A stretch of 64,000 bases of DNA, from assembly GCA_964579305.1 (NCBI GenBank), contig CAZOGY010000006.1, positions 1 through 64,000 on the forward strand, read 5' to 3'. The position numbers were made by a program, and so were the translations under genes. The notes beneath the pieces were generated by a model. It ran no database searches. It was not told where the DNA came from and saw only the letters and a program-made list of their open reading frames with translations. How positions within the stretch are numbered: position 1 is the first letter of the stretch; every line of letters starts with the position of its first letter. This stretch comes from JBCBWG01 sp964579305. Its GTDB lineage: Bacteria > Pseudomonadota > Alphaproteobacteria > Rhizobiales > Hyphomicrobiaceae. This document shows, piece by piece, positions 37,257 through 47,527 of the stretch.

Positions 37257-38210
37257 TTAAGGCTGCAGCACGTGGATCGGTGTTCCGTTTGACCAGGCGT
37301 CGACGGCGTTGACCATGCCGCCGTACCAGTCCGACAAAGTCTCTTGCGTCCAATACCCCAAATGCGGCGTCAGCAGCGCCCGCGGTTCAGCGCGCAGTGG
37401 ATGGTCAGCCGGCAACGGTTCTTCATCGAACACATCAAGCCCGCATCCAGCGATGGTACCGGACCGCAGCGCACCAAGCAGCGCTGCTTCATCAATAATC
37501 GGCCCGCGTGAAGTGTTGATCACGTAGGCCGTCGGCTTCATGCGCGCCAGATCATCGGCCCCAACCAAACCGCGCGAACGTTCCGACAGTTTCAAATGGA
37601 TCGTGAGGAAATCGGACTGGGCAAACAGCTCGTCCTTCTCCACGCGCTTGACGTCGAATGGATCGGCCGCGACCTGCGTCAGGTTCTGGCTCCAGGCGAT
37701 CACGTTCATGCCAAGCGCCTGGCCGTATCCGGCAACTTTCTGGCCGAGCTTGCCAAGCCCGACAATGCCAAGTGTCTTGCCCTCAAGCTCTATGCCCACC
37801 GTTGACTGCCAGCCACCCGTGCGCATGCCGTGCGCTTCCTGCGGGATCGACCGCGCAAGCGACAACATCAGCCCAAGCGTAAGTTCCGCAGTTGCGTGAT
37901 GCGCCCCCGGTGTTCCGCACACGACAATGCCGCGTTCGTTGGCCGCGGCAATGTCAATCGCCGCATTCCGCATGCCCGCCGTGACGATCAGTTTCAGGAT
38001 TGGCAGTTTTGCGATCATGTCGGCGTCGAAAGCGGTGCGCTCGCGCATGAGACAGACGACATCGAATGGCTGCAAAGCCTCAGCAAGAGCGTCGCGGTCG
38101 GCAATCTGCTTGTCGAAAACAGTGACCGTATGCTGGCGCTCAATGGCCGACCAGTCCGCCAGTTTGCGGGCCAGGTTTTGGTAATCGTCCAGGATCGCGA
38201 TGCGTGCCAC
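37257..38210 (-). CDS. D-isomer 2-hydroxyacid dehydrogenase
   Basis: 317 residues from a GTG at 38210 with GGAGG 6 nt upstream; sequence further upstream does not fit the family. NAD-binding motif GIVGLGKLGQKVAGYGQALG, the TPGAHHATAELTLGLML segment, and catalytic residues in INTSRGPIIDE (Arg), the DVFDEEPLP region (Glu) and LTPHLGYWT (His). It reduces a 2-keto acid or oxidises a D-2-hydroxy acid with NAD(P). The precise substrate is unknown. Confidence 0.9.
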   Translation of the reverse strand: MARIAILDDYQNLARKLADWSAIERQHTVTVFDKQIADRDALAEALQPFDVVCLMRERTAFDADMIAKLPILKLIVTAGMRNAAIDIAAANERGIVVCGTPGAHHATAELTLGLMLSLARSIPQEAHGMRTGGWQSTVGIELEGKTLGIVGLGKLGQKVAGYGQALGMNVIAWSQNLTQVAADPFDVKRVEKDELFAQSDFLTIHLKLSERSRGLVGADDLARMKPTAYVINTSRGPIIDEAALLGALRSGTIAGCGLDVFDEEPLPADHPLRAEPRALLTPHLGYWTQETLSDWYGGMVNAVDAWSNGTPIHVLQP

Positions 38211-38401
38211 GGCGCGCCTCCCTATATTGTGTGATGGGACGTCAGGATCGTCTGGTATGGCCAGCCTTTGTGCGCGCCAACCGGGCCGCATGGCAATATT
38301 GCGGGAACAAGATCGCCGCCCCACACGACGAAATCGCCGTCGGTCCAGACACACATCGGCGGTCGGCAGCTGCAGCAGTGAAGGAACGTGAGGACCAAAC
38401 C

Positions 38402-39088
38402 ATGGCTATCGTCGTGATCGCGATCCTTGTGCTGATCGGCCTGATGTTCTTGCCGAGTTGGTGGGTCAAAAGCGTCATTGCCCGCCACTCAAACGACCGC
38501 GTCGACTTCCCCGGGACCGGTGCCGACTTCGCGCGTCATCTGCTTGGCGAAATGAAGTTGAACAACGTGGGCGTCGAAGAAACCAACCTTGGCGACCATT
38601 ACGATCCGGAAGCGAAAATGGTCCGCCTGCTTCCGCAGCATTACAACGGCCGTTCGCTCTCTGCCGTTGTCATCGCGGCGCACGAGGTCGGCCATGCCAT
38701 GCAGGATGCGACCGACTACGGGCCATTGCGGGCCCGCACGCGGCTTGCCAAGCAGGCGGCAAAACTGGAAGGCATCGCGACGTTGTTGATGCTCGCCACG
38801 CCGGTGCTGCTGATCTTGGCCAAGTCACCCGCGATCCTGATCGTTCAACTCGGCGCTGGACTGATCATTGTCGCAACAACGGTCCTGATGCACGCTACGA
38901 CATTACCAGTCGAGTTTGACGCGAGCTTCAAGCGCGCCTTGCCCGTTTTGGAAGCTGGGCGTTTCATTCCCGCCGAGGACATGCCGGCCGCGCGTGAAAT
39001 TCTACGGGCAGCCGCGTTCACCTACGTCGCAGCCGCCGCCATCAGCCTGTTGGACATCATGCGTTGGCTTCGCTTTTTACGCTTCTGA
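38402..39088 (+). CDS. YugP-type membrane zinc metallopeptidase
   Basis: 228 residues, ATG with GAGG 8 nt upstream. N-terminal hydrophobic helix (IVVIAILVLIGLMFLPSW), zinc-peptidase motif AAHEVGHAMQ (HExxH), and further membrane segments (IATLLMLATPVLLIL, IVQLGAGLIIVATTVLM). It matches the YugP-like neutral zinc metallopeptidases. The EFDAS motif after the membrane segments would supply the third ligand. Inner-membrane protease of unknown substrate. Confidence 0.88.
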   Translation: MAIVVIAILVLIGLMFLPSWWVKSVIARHSNDRVDFPGTGADFARHLLGEMKLNNVGVEETNLGDHYDPEAKMVRLLPQHYNGRSLSAVVIAAHEVGHAMQDATDYGPLRARTRLAKQAAKLEGIATLLMLATPVLLILAKSPAILIVQLGAGLIIVATTVLMHATTLPVEFDASFKRALPVLEAGRFIPAEDMPAAREILRAAAFTYVAAAAISLLDIMRWLRFLRF

Positions 39089-39155
39089 TGCAAGGTTGTT
39101 CGGCCCCAATCGTTCAAACGCCGTCTCAGCTTCATGTTTGCGCCTGGGGCGGCGG

Positions 39156-40013
39156 TTATCCGCGCGCGTGCCGATCAAGAAACCCGGCAATGTCGTCAAC
39201 GAGCGGGATAAGCCAACGCAATGGCCGCGCAAATGCCAACACCGGACCAGCATGGGCCAGCCAATCGTATATTTTCAGATCAACCGTCACGCCATGCGTG
39301 GCCAGCGCATCGTGCAGAAGCTGGCTTGCATCGGGCGTGACGATCGTATCGCGCCCTCCATGCAGCAACAGCGTGGGTGGCGCAGACGCCCGCGCCTGGG
39401 CTACGGGGCGCGCACGGTCGGGTTCATCGGCCGTTGTCGCAAAGATTTCTGCCGTCGTGTCCCAAGTGGTTGGATCGAAGCCGTAGGGCCCCGACAGGCC
39501 AACAAACGCGGATGGTTTGGGCAACCGACCATCGACCCGCTGGCGATAAGCTGGATCCAGCGACAGCAAAGCCGCGATGTGGGCGCCGGCCGAATGGCCA
39601 ACGAGCGCCGGTGTCGGTTGGCCGCGTTTGCGCGCAAGAGCAGCATGCCCATAGGCCATCGCAATATCGTCGATAAACTCCGGAAATCGCACGTCGGGGT
39701 ACAATCGATAATCCGGCACGAGGACTTCAAAGCCGCGCTTGGCAAGGGCACTTGCCGCGAACGCGTAGCAGCCCCGTTCGCCAGTCGTCCAACTGCCGCC
39801 GTAGACGAACACGATTGCGGCGCGCGCCGGGTCAGCCCCGCCTTTTGGCAGATACCGGTCAAAACGATGCCGCGCATCAGGTCCGTAGCCGCGGCCGTGC
39901 TCAACGATGATCCCCCGATCGGCAATCAACCGCGACAGCCGGACTTGCCAGATCGGACGATCGCAATCTGATGCGGTTTGCGAGGCGTTTTGGTTTCGTG
40001 TCGTCGCCGTCAT
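39156..40013 (-). CDS. Alpha/beta hydrolase, BD-FAE-like esterase
   Basis: 285 residues from the ATG at 40013 (GGAGG 5 nt upstream). Oxyanion region FVYGGSW replaces the usual HGGxW. Nucleophile S141 in VGHSAGAHIAALL, acid in LHGGRDTIVTP, and His in DWLAHAGP form the triad. It resembles the carboxylesterase family that includes kynurenine formamidase-like enzymes. Divergent from the HDAC-like gene, sharing a 129-base promoter region. Substrate unknown. Confidence 0.85.
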   Translation of the reverse strand: MTATTRNQNASQTASDCDRPIWQVRLSRLIADRGIIVEHGRGYGPDARHRFDRYLPKGGADPARAAIVFVYGGSWTTGERGCYAFAASALAKRGFEVLVPDYRLYPDVRFPEFIDDIAMAYGHAALARKRGQPTPALVGHSAGAHIAALLSLDPAYRQRVDGRLPKPSAFVGLSGPYGFDPTTWDTTAEIFATTADEPDRARPVAQARASAPPTLLLHGGRDTIVTPDASQLLHDALATHGVTVDLKIYDWLAHAGPVLAFARPLRWLIPLVDDIAGFLDRHARG

Positions 40014-40142
40014 GTCCGCCTCCGGTTGAGCTTTGCGTATATCTGTACGCCGCCCGTGGCTTGCCAGATGGGGCGCGGCTGGGCACAGGCGTGCGGGCCG
40101 GCAACGGTCCGGGTCGGCAGGATGATTGGGGTGTGACGCGCC

Positions 40143-41048
40143 ATGGCACCGGTCTTTTTCGTCCCCAACACACCGCCCTTGCCGCTGCCGCCAGGACATC
40201 GCTTTCCCGCAGGCAAGTATAAGCGTCTGGAATCGCTGTTGCTGCGCGAAGGCGTGGTCGCGCCCGGCGGTTTGCGCGAAAGCCCGCGGGCAACAACGGC
40301 GCAACTCGCGCGCGCGCACGACCCGGCCTACATTGCCGCAATCGCGGACGGCACGGTCGACGCGGCCGTCATGCGGCGCATTGGCCTGCCATGGAGCGAG
40401 GTTCTGGCCGAGCGTTCGCGCGCGACCGTCGGCGGTTCGTTGGCTGCCGCGCATCAGGCGCTTCGAGACGGGATCTCCGGACAACTGGCCGGCGGCACGC
40501 ACCACGCACATTATGCCGAAGGCTCAGGTTATTGCACGTTCAACGACCTTGCTGTGGCCGCGCATGAGCTGTTCGCCAAAGGCCTGTGCCGACGAGTTGC
40601 CATTTTGGATACCGATGTCCACCAGGGCGACGGCAATGCTGCGCTGTTGGCTGATCACCCTGATGTCTTCGTCTGCTCCATCCACGGCGCGAAGAATTTT
40701 CCCTTTCGGAAAGTGCCGTCTGATCTGGATTTCGGCCTCGTCGATGGCACCGAAGACGAAGCCTATCTGGCGGTCCTCGATGAGGCGCTGGACGCAGTCG
40801 CGGCCTTCAAGCCGGATTTGTTATTCTATCTGTCCGGTGCTGATCCTCTGGCTGAGGACCGGCTTGGCCGATTGGCGCTGAGCTTTACTGGTCTTGTCGC
40901 GCGCGATCGCAAAGTGATGCGATTTGCGGCACGGCGCGGTCTGCCCCTTTCCATCGCCATTGGCGGCGGCTATGCCGAGCCTATCGATCTGAGCGTGACG
41001 GCATACGCGAACACATTTCGCACAGCCAAAGAGATCTACCGGTTTTGA
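40143..41048 (+). CDS. Histone deacetylase-superfamily amidohydrolase
   Basis: 301 residues. Zinc amidohydrolase of the arginase/deacetylase fold: active-site pair H120-H121 in [19 protein letters not shown], zinc ligands in [12 protein letters not shown] (D156, H160 region), [15 protein letters not shown], and C-terminal IAIGGGYA. Bacterial members deacetylate small acetylated amines, polyamines or acetoin-related compounds rather than histones. The CFND-type loop (YCTFND) resembles class IV enzymes. The substrate cannot be decided here. Confidence 0.9.
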   Translation: MAPVFFVPNTPPLPLPPGHRFPAGKYKRLESLLLREGVVAPGGLRESPRATTAQLARAHDPAYIAAIADGTVDAAVMRRIGLPWSEVLAERSRATVGGSLAAAHQALRDGISGQLAGGTHHAHYAEGSGYCTFNDLAVAAHELFAKGLCRRVAILDTDVHQGDGNAALLADHPDVFVCSIHGAKNFPFRKVPSDLDFGLVDGTEDEAYLAVLDEALDAVAAFKPDLLFYLSGADPLAEDRLGRLALSFTGLVARDRKVMRFAARRGLPLSIAIGGGYAEPIDLSVTAYANTFRTAKEIYRF

Positions 41049-41124
41049 TGGGCCTGACGCGGTACGCCAGCTCGATATGCACCCGCTCCCGCGCATTCCA
41101 ACCGGCGCGCAAACAGGCAGGCCG

Positions 41125-42498
41125 ATGACAGCTTCGCAATCCCAAGCCGCACCCGCACACGATCTGGCCGCCAAGACCTCCAGACCGGCGCCGAAGGTTG
41201 GTTTCGTCTCGCTGGGCTGCCCTAAGGCGCTTGTCGACAGCGAACGGATCATTACCAAGTTGCGGGCCGAGGGCTATGCGCTGTCGTCCGATTACGCGGG
41301 CGCCGACGTCGTCGTCGTCAATACGTGCGGCTTCTTGGACAGCGCCAAAGCCGAAAGCCTGGAGGCGATTGGCGAGGCGATGGCCGCAAATGGCCGCGTG
41401 ATTGTCACCGGCTGCTTCGGCGTTGAAGAAGACCGTATCCGCAAAGAGCACCCCGGCGTGCTTGCCGTGACCGGGCCACACCAATACGAACAGGTGATTG
41501 CGGCAGTCCATGACGCGGTGCCGCCGCGCCACGAGCCCTATCTCGATCTCGTTCCGCCGCAGGGCTTGCGCCTGACGCCCAGGCACTACGCCTATCTGAA
41601 AATCTCAGAGGGCTGTAACAATCGCTGCTCGTTCTGCATCATTCCCTCCTTGCGCGGTGATCTCGCGAGCCGGCCAGCGGCCAACGTCATGGCCGAGGCT
41701 GAGCGCCTGGTGAGCGCCGGCGTCAAGGAGCTTCTGGTGATAAGCCAGGACACGTCGGCCTATGGCGTTGATTTAAAGTATGCTGAAAGCAATTGGCGTG
41801 GCGCACCGCTCAAAGCGCGGTTTTATGATCTCAGCGCAGCACTTGGCCGGCTCGGCGCCTGGGTCCGCCTGCACTATGTTTATCCCTACCCCCACGTCGA
41901 TGCGGTCATTCCGCTGATGGCTGACGGCGCGTTGCTGCCCTACCTCGACATTCCGTTTCAGCACGCAAGTCCGACCGTTCTGAAGGCGATGCGCCGGCCG
42001 GCAAGTCAGGACAAAACCCTGGAACGCATTGCTGCGTGGCGGGGCATTTGCCCGGATCTCGCCATCCGCTCCACCTTCATCGTCGGCTTCCCCGGCGAAA
42101 CCGAAAAAGATGTCGAGACGCTGATTGATTTTTTGAGATCCGCTCGGATCAACCGCATCGGTGTCTTCAAGTATGAGCCCGTCGCCGGTGCTTCCGCCAA
42201 CGCGTTGGAAGGGGCCGTTGATGAGGCGGAAAAGGACGCGCGCTACGCTGAGGTCATGGCGGCTGCCCAATCGATCTCGCAAGAACTCCTGGCTGAGAAA
42301 GTCGGCCGCGACATCGACGTGATCATTGATGACGTCGACGCGGATGGGGCGGTTGGCCGGTCCAAGTGGGATGCACCCGAAATCGACGGCGCGGTGTACT
42401 TGAACGGCCGTTCGGATTTGGCGGTCGGTGACGTGATCGCCGCGCGCGTGACCGCAAGCGATGCATACGACCTATGGGCAGAACCGACACGGGCTTGA
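41125..42498 (+). CDS. rimO: Ribosomal protein S12 methylthiotransferase RimO
   Basis: 457 residues from the ATG at 41125; another ATG at 41077 lacks a ribosome-binding site. Radical-SAM enzyme that methylthiolates Asp-88 of ribosomal protein S12. N-terminal cluster domain with [25 protein letters not shown] and VTGCFGVEE supplying three Cys; radical-SAM motif [29 protein letters not shown]; and a C-terminal TRAM domain ([16 protein letters not shown]...). Length and motif set are canonical. Confidence 0.96.
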   Translation: MTASQSQAAPAHDLAAKTSRPAPKVGFVSLGCPKALVDSERIITKLRAEGYALSSDYAGADVVVVNTCGFLDSAKAESLEAIGEAMAANGRVIVTGCFGVEEDRIRKEHPGVLAVTGPHQYEQVIAAVHDAVPPRHEPYLDLVPPQGLRLTPRHYAYLKISEGCNNRCSFCIIPSLRGDLASRPAANVMAEAERLVSAGVKELLVISQDTSAYGVDLKYAESNWRGAPLKARFYDLSAALGRLGAWVRLHYVYPYPHVDAVIPLMADGALLPYLDIPFQHASPTVLKAMRRPASQDKTLERIAAWRGICPDLAIRSTFIVGFPGETEKDVETLIDFLRSARINRIGVFKYEPVAGASANALEGAVDEAEKDARYAEVMAAAQSISQELLAEKVGRDIDVIIDDVDADGAVGRSKWDAPEIDGAVYLNGRSDLAVGDVIAARVTASDAYDLWAEPTRA

Positions 42499-42558
42499 CC
42501 GAAACGACGCCCGCGTCCGTAGTTCATTTCACTTTCTCAACTTTTCCAGAACAAACTG

Positions 42559-44774
42559 TTGGCAATTGTCTCAGTTTGCGTGGCGCACGGCCGCGCGTTC
42601 CTGTCGTGTGGTGCACCTGTGCTTATCAATTTGTCTCGCCTGCGCTGCTTGCGCGTCAGACGGCCCTATCCCTTCGCTCTTTTGGGCGCGGCAACGTGCT
42701 TCGGGCTTGCCGCACAAGGGTTTGCGCAATCCCACCAGGCGCCGAGGGTACCGGGACCGGAACCAGAATCCGTTGCGACGCAACTTGCTGGCACGACAAA
42801 ATCGGCCGCACCGCCGCTGGCGAAACTGCCCAATCCTTGGGACAACGCAGCGCCGGCAGCCGGCCGAGCCCCTGCCCCAACACCCGCGGCGAGATCCGAA
42901 AACGGGCCGGCCGGCGCAAAAGCGCCTGCCCTAGAAGCGCCTGCCGAAAAAGCGCCTACCCAAAAAGTGCCTGAGCTAAAAGCGCCTGACGCAAGTGTGC
43001 CAAAACTCGCCGCAACCAANNNNNNNNNNNNNNNNNNNNNNNNNNNNNNNNNNNNNNNNNNNNNNNNNNNNNNNNNNNNNNNNNNNNNNNNNNNNNNNNN
43101 NNNNNNNNNNNNNNNNNNNAAGTGCCTGAGCTAAAAGCGCCTGACGCAAGTGTGCCAAAACTCGCCGCAACCAAACATCCCGAGCAAGCAGGCCAGGCGC
43201 AACCTGAGGCAGCTGATGACGCTTCCAAGACCGATAGCAACGAAACGCTTGCCGAACCCCAGCCAAAGCGCGCGCCGCAGATCCGCCCATCGACGGCGGC
43301 TGATCTGAAACCCCGCGATGATGAGGGCGCTGGTTCCTCCGAACCTGACGAACAGGACGCCGCGCAAACGCCACTTGATGCCAACGCAACGTCTCCCGCC
43401 GATGCGAAAGCGGACAAGCCATCCGCGAAATCTCCACCAGCGCGCACCGCTGCCGACAACGACCGCGCGCCCGCAGGTCCCCCGCGCGCGATTACGCTCG
43501 TGGCCGTCGGCGATACCGGCTTTGCGTCGTCGGGCGCGCCCGTCCATCCCAAATTCGGTATCCGGAGCGGGGCCCGCTATCCTTATGAAAGCATGTCCAA
43601 CGGGATCCGCGGCCTCATCGACGGTGACATCAATTTTTCCAATCTCGAAACCGTTGTCACCGCAAGCAATGGCCTGCGCCCGCTCGCGAAGGCATTCAAT
43701 TTTCGAACCCATCCCAATGGCGTGCGCCATCTGATTGACCTCGGGTTCAACCTGTTCTCGCTCGCCAACAATCATGCGATCGATTACGGCCGCCAAGGCG
43801 TCGTGGCGACCTTGGATGCGATGGCACAAATGCCGGCAAGTCGCGTTTTGGCATCGGCTGGCCTCGGACGGACGTATGAGGACGCAATGACGCCGCGTGT
43901 TTTCTCAACCAAGGGAGCGCGGTTCGCGTTTGCCGCCATCGGCATCGGGTCAGGCGGTGCACGCAGCGCGTTGCGTCCAGGACCGGACCGGGCCGGCCAG
44001 CTGTCCTACAGTTCATCGGCCGATTACCCGGAGCTGTCACGCCGACTGGGCGCGGTACCAGACGCCTATCGCATCCTGTCTGCGCATACCGGGATCGAGC
44101 GCAGCGTCACGCCTTTGCAGCGCGACGTCCGCCGTTTCCGCGATGTATCGATCGGCCGCGACGATATCGATCTCGTTATTGCCCACCACGCGCACGTCGT
44201 CCAAGGCCTCCAGGTGCGCAACAACAAGTTGGTCATGTACGGCCTGGGCAATTTCCTGCATCCCGGCATGGCGAACATGGGCCGCTTCGGACGGTGCCGC
44301 GACTATGGCCTGGTGGTGAAAGTTCATCTCGCGCATTGGCCCGGCAGCAGGCCGCGTCTCGCCGCCGTCGAAGCCGTGGCAATCACCAACATGCACGTTT
44401 CGCCCCGTCCGCTCAGCGCCAGCGCTGGTGCTCAACGCATTGCGGTGCTGAACGGCTTGGCGCGCGGGCTGGACAATACTGAGACCGGCGCGACCGGCGT
44501 ACGTTTCCACTCGCGCCCCGACGGCACGGGCCTTCACTGCACTCAACATGGCGCCAAATTGCCCGGAGCGATCGGCGCTGCCTGTCGCCGCCTCGGCGAG
44601 CCCACGTCGGCAAACACCACCGCAATCGGCTGCGGGCGTTACGTGCGTCGCCCAAGCAGCGCAAATCCAAGCCGTCGGAGGCTGACGCGACGTCAGCGCC
44701 GCACACGCGTGCGCAACGCCGCATCTCGACCGCGTCCGGATCAATCGTGGAAGCGGCGGGCCTTGGGTTTCTGA
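42559..44774 (+). CDS. CapA-family (PGA_cap) protein with Pro/Lys-rich linker, split by a gap
   Basis: N-terminus uncertain (TTG 42559, GTG 42580 or GTG 42619), followed by a signal-like segment (FALLGAATCFGLAAQGFAQS) and a Pro/Ala/Lys-rich linker interrupted by the N gap. After the gap the CapA domain (calcineurin-like metallophosphatase fold): LVAVGDTGFASSG, DGDINFSNLETVV, LFSLANNHAIDYG, IVIAHHAHVVQGL-type motif and MYGLGNFLHPG. Known CapA proteins act in poly-gamma-glutamate or capsule production; many homologues have other envelope roles. The tail is Arg-rich. Removing the gap and a 55-base duplicate gives one frame. Confidence 0.85.
43020..43119. other. Assembly gap (100 N) with identical 55-base flanks
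   Basis: Exactly 100 N. The 55 bases before it (42965-43019) are identical to the 55 after it (43120-43174), as expected for two contigs that overlap but were not merged. Collapsing them joins the CapA reading frame. Confidence 0.95.
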
Positions 44775-44963
44775 TCAAACTCCGCGATGATGCCGTGGCA
44801 AAGCGCAACTCGGATCGCATCGCTGATCTGTTTGCTGTGTGGAACTGACGCGCCAGCGCCGCAAATGGCTGAGTGTTGACCCAGCGTTATTGCCGTCAAC
44901 GCTCGCTGAATATCGCGAATCATCGCATCGGTTGTCCGCGAAACCATAAGCGGGAGACCAGCG

Positions 44964-45779
44964 ATGGCGAACTTCGCAACCCACATTGGCGTTGGGACCG
45001 TGGTCGCGGGCGGGCTGGCAACGGTCACGCTCGCTGCCGACGTGATGTCGCCCGAGAGCCTCCTCGGTGTCACGCTGGCCGGTGTGCTTGGCAGCGTGCT
45101 GCCCGATATTGACCTGAAGGAAAGCCGCGCGAGCCGCGTATTTTTTTCGGGCATGGCCTTCTTCTTTGCCTTTTGCGCCATGATGATGAACGCGGCCCAT
45201 TTCTCCATCGTTGAGCTTTGGATCTTGGTCTCAGCGGTTTTTCTGGTCGTGCGCTATGGGCTTGAGGCGGCGTTCCATCGCTTTTCATACCATCGCGGAA
45301 TCTGGCATTCCCTGACAGCAGCATTTTTCTTCTGGTTTGCGACAACGATCGTGTTCAACAGCCTTTTGGGTAAACACCCCGTCATTGCATGGCTGGCCGG
45401 CGCGTTTATGTTTGCCGGCTACATCACACACCTTGTGCTCGATGAAGTCTTCAGCGTTGATTTGATGGACCGCAGGCTCAAGCTATCCTTCGGCTCGGCA
45501 TTGAAATTCATCGATGCAAAACATCGCGGTGATAGCGCGATTGTGGCGGCACTGGCCGTTCTGGCTTTCGTCCTTGCGCCGCCCTCATCCTATTTTGTGA
45601 CGGGTGTGACGTCGCCTCAGGTTTGGTCTGGCGTCAAATCGCGGCTGCTGCCGGAGGGCGCTTGGTTCTCCGCAAGGCCGGCTGGTCGGCCCCACGGTTT
45701 GGCAGATAGCGCCACGCCTCTGACCGATCCCATAACAACGGGAAGCCTGCCCAGCTCCCAAAAAGCAGGCGAGAAGTAA
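44964..45779 (+). CDS. YdjM-like membrane-bound metal-dependent hydrolase
   Basis: 271 residues. The N-terminus MANFATHIGVGTVVAGG and the GSVLPDIDLKES motif match the YdjM/DUF457 family of membrane proteins, with FSYHRGIWHSLTAA and YITHLVLDEVFSVD supplying further His/Asp candidates for metal binding. Several transmembrane helices. In E. coli ydjM is LexA-regulated, but I saw no SOS box here. The C-terminal 60 residues are low-complexity. Ends convergent to the TadE-like genes. Confidence 0.85.
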   Translation: MANFATHIGVGTVVAGGLATVTLAADVMSPESLLGVTLAGVLGSVLPDIDLKESRASRVFFSGMAFFFAFCAMMMNAAHFSIVELWILVSAVFLVVRYGLEAAFHRFSYHRGIWHSLTAAFFFWFATTIVFNSLLGKHPVIAWLAGAFMFAGYITHLVLDEVFSVDLMDRRLKLSFGSALKFIDAKHRGDSAIVAALAVLAFVLAPPSSYFVTGVTSPQVWSGVKSRLLPEGAWFSARPAGRPHGLADSATPLTDPITTGSLPSSQKAGEK

Positions 45780-45796
45780 TTCGGCTTCGTGTAACG

Positions 45797-45826
45797 AAAA
45801 CGGCGCCCGCTTAAGAACGGACGCCG
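45797..45826 (-). terminator. Terminator of the TadE-like gene pair
   Basis: Stem CGGCGCCCG (45801-45809) / CGGACGCCG (45818-45826), one mismatch; on the minus strand it is followed by TTTTCG. It lies 35 nt after the stop of the TadE-like gene at 45862 and close to the convergent YdjM-like stop. Confidence 0.65.
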
Positions 45827-45861
45827 CGAAGTCTCATGAATGAAGTTGCGAAGCGTAGGCC

Positions 45862-46464
45862 TTACGAGAAATTGCAAACCTTGCCGTCCATTTCGACCAT
45901 CGTCGACAGGCGCGGTTTGAGATAGAATTTCTCTTCCAGAGCCAGGTTCGTCTGGACATAAAACTGCTTCGCGACAAGTGGCGCATATTGATAGCGCACA
46001 TGCGCCACCACCACACTATCGCCCGCCTCGATCAACCCAGCCGGAAGCGTATAATTACCGTTCTCTGCCGCCGAACTATCCGCGGCACCGTTTTTGTGAT
46101 GGTAGACCCAGCAAATCTTGACATCGGTTGCGTTGTCTGGGTTCGACGCGACGTTCATGACCGTAACGCGAATGCGGTTTTCGTCGAACGGCTTGATCAC
46201 TTCATTGATGATTTCCATGATCCCGTCGAGATCAGGGTTCGAAGAGATCTGTCGCGTCCGCGCGACGAGATCAGCAACGGAACTCGCGATCTGTGTCACC
46301 CGCCGGTCTGCGGTAATGGCCTGGCTTAATTCCAACGTGCCCAAGAACAAAGCGAACACGATTGGCGCAACCATTGCGAATTCAATTGCTGCAACGCCGC
46401 TTTTCTCGCGCGCGATTTTGCGCACAAATGCGAATGGCGCTGTGATGGCAGACATCTTCGACAT
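45862..46464 (-). CDS. TadE/TadG-like minor pilin
   Basis: 200 residues from the ATG at 46464 (AAAGG about 10 nt upstream; a GTG at 46482 is possible). Pseudopilin N-terminus: basic region, EKSGVAAIEFAMVAPIVFAL with the G-x4-E prepilin-like motif and one hydrophobic helix, then a periplasmic domain with one Cys pair (ICWVYHH and the C-terminal KVCNF). TadE/TadF-type pseudopilins are processed by the prepilin peptidase and help Flp pilus assembly. Cotranscribed with the TadE-like gene above it. Confidence 0.88.
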   Translation of the reverse strand: MSKMSAITAPFAFVRKIAREKSGVAAIEFAMVAPIVFALFLGTLELSQAITADRRVTQIASSVADLVARTRQISSNPDLDGIMEIINEVIKPFDENRIRVTVMNVASNPDNATDVKICWVYHHKNGAADSSAAENGNYTLPAGLIEAGDSVVVAHVRYQYAPLVAKQFYVQTNLALEEKFYLKPRLSTMVEMDGKVCNFS

Positions 46465-46503
46465 AACGCTTTTACCTTTCACGCAGACATGCAGCGCTTG
46501 TGA

Positions 46504-47094
46504 TCACTGATAGGGCTCGGTGCGAAGGGTCGTTGATGCGCGAATAAACGACCAACCCTCACCCGATTTGTCTTTGGTCAGGTAGGGCAGTTTTTTGCCC
46601 AAGTCCCAGTAATAGCAAGCCGTAATCAGGACGACCGCGCCCGCGCCACCCGACACCGCCGTTGGCGCGCCTTCGCCCACCAGTACGGTTTCACCCGAGC
46701 CATTGGTTGTCGTGCACGAGGGTGTCGAAATAGACGAGAAGTCGGTGAAGACGTCGACGAATACGCGCACATCGGAGTTACAATTCACGAAATCCGGGAG
46801 TTTCGCGCAAACCTGCTGTTTGAATTGATCGGTTGTCATGCCAGACGTTTGGGCCTGGCCCGTGCGGACAAGCCGCGAAGCCTGCTCAACGGCGTTTTCA
46901 AGCGAGAACGTGATGAAGAACATCAAGCCCACGCCGATGATGCCCATCATGAACATCATGAATGGCACGGCAATTAAGCCGAATTCGATCGCCGTCACGC
47001 CGCTGCGGTCGCGTGCAAGCCGCCGGAGCAGCCGCGCGACACCTGCCGGTGTGCCGTTGTTTTGAGAAAAGCGAAAACGCTGAAAACCGCTCAT
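46504..47094 (-). CDS. TadE-like minor pilin
   Basis: 196 residues from the ATG at 47094; a GTG at 47130 is the alternative. N-terminal DRSGVTAIEFGLIAVPFMMF shows the pseudopilin cleavage motif and hydrophobic helix, followed by an amphipathic SLENAVEQASRLVRTGQAQ segment. The periplasmic part contains four Cys (VCAKLPDFVNC, PSCTTT, ACYYW). Same role as its neighbour at 45862, which starts 39 nt downstream. Together they form the minus-strand arm of the main tad locus. Confidence 0.88.
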   Translation of the reverse strand: MSGFQRFRFSQNNGTPAGVARLLRRLARDRSGVTAIEFGLIAVPFMMFMMGIIGVGLMFFITFSLENAVEQASRLVRTGQAQTSGMTTDQFKQQVCAKLPDFVNCNSDVRVFVDVFTDFSSISTPSCTTTNGSGETVLVGEGAPTAVSGGAGAVVLITACYYWDLGKKLPYLTKDKSGEGWSFIRASTTLRTEPYQ

Positions 47095-47527
47095 GTCTGT
47101 TTGCCACGACCTGTTATTTCGTGCCACCAAACTATGCGATTGCTGACGGCACGGCCACCGTTATTTTGGATTTGTTTCAGTTTGAGTAAAGCAATCGTAA
47201 ACAATCAAATCGATCGTAGTAAATAGCTAAGCATATCTTTGATCTGCCCCACCCGTCATGCTTTATGAAACGTCAACCGTCTCACGCCGCAGCGCATCAT
47301 AACGCACGGCGCGCGTCTCGATAGCAAGATCCGGTCTTACGGAATGACTTTGTGATTCACAGATCCGGTGAAATTGCTCTATTTCCATTATGAAAGAGCA
47401 TCTTTATCCGACCACTGGACCGCAATTACGGTTACGCGTGGTCGGATAATTCCCTAGCAAGCCCGTTGTGTCGAAATCACGTGAATTGACGCGCAACGCG
47501 GTTACGCGATGACGGGCGTTAAACCGG
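47095..47527. other. Intergenic region with a 12-bp perfect inverted repeat
   Basis: 433 AT-richer bases upstream of the TadE-like pair. Contains TTATCCGACCAC (47404-47415) and GTGGTCGGATAA (47438-47449), a perfect 12-bp inverted repeat with a 22-base spacer that itself holds ACCG/CGGT. The 11-mer GCGGTTACGCG appears in part near 47430 and again near 47497. No supportable ORF. Confidence 0.55.

Noticed and set aside
44775..44963. SOS (LexA) box before the YdjM-like gene
   Set aside because: E. coli ydjM is LexA-regulated, so I looked for the alphaproteobacterial GTTC-N7-GTTC motif and did not find it.
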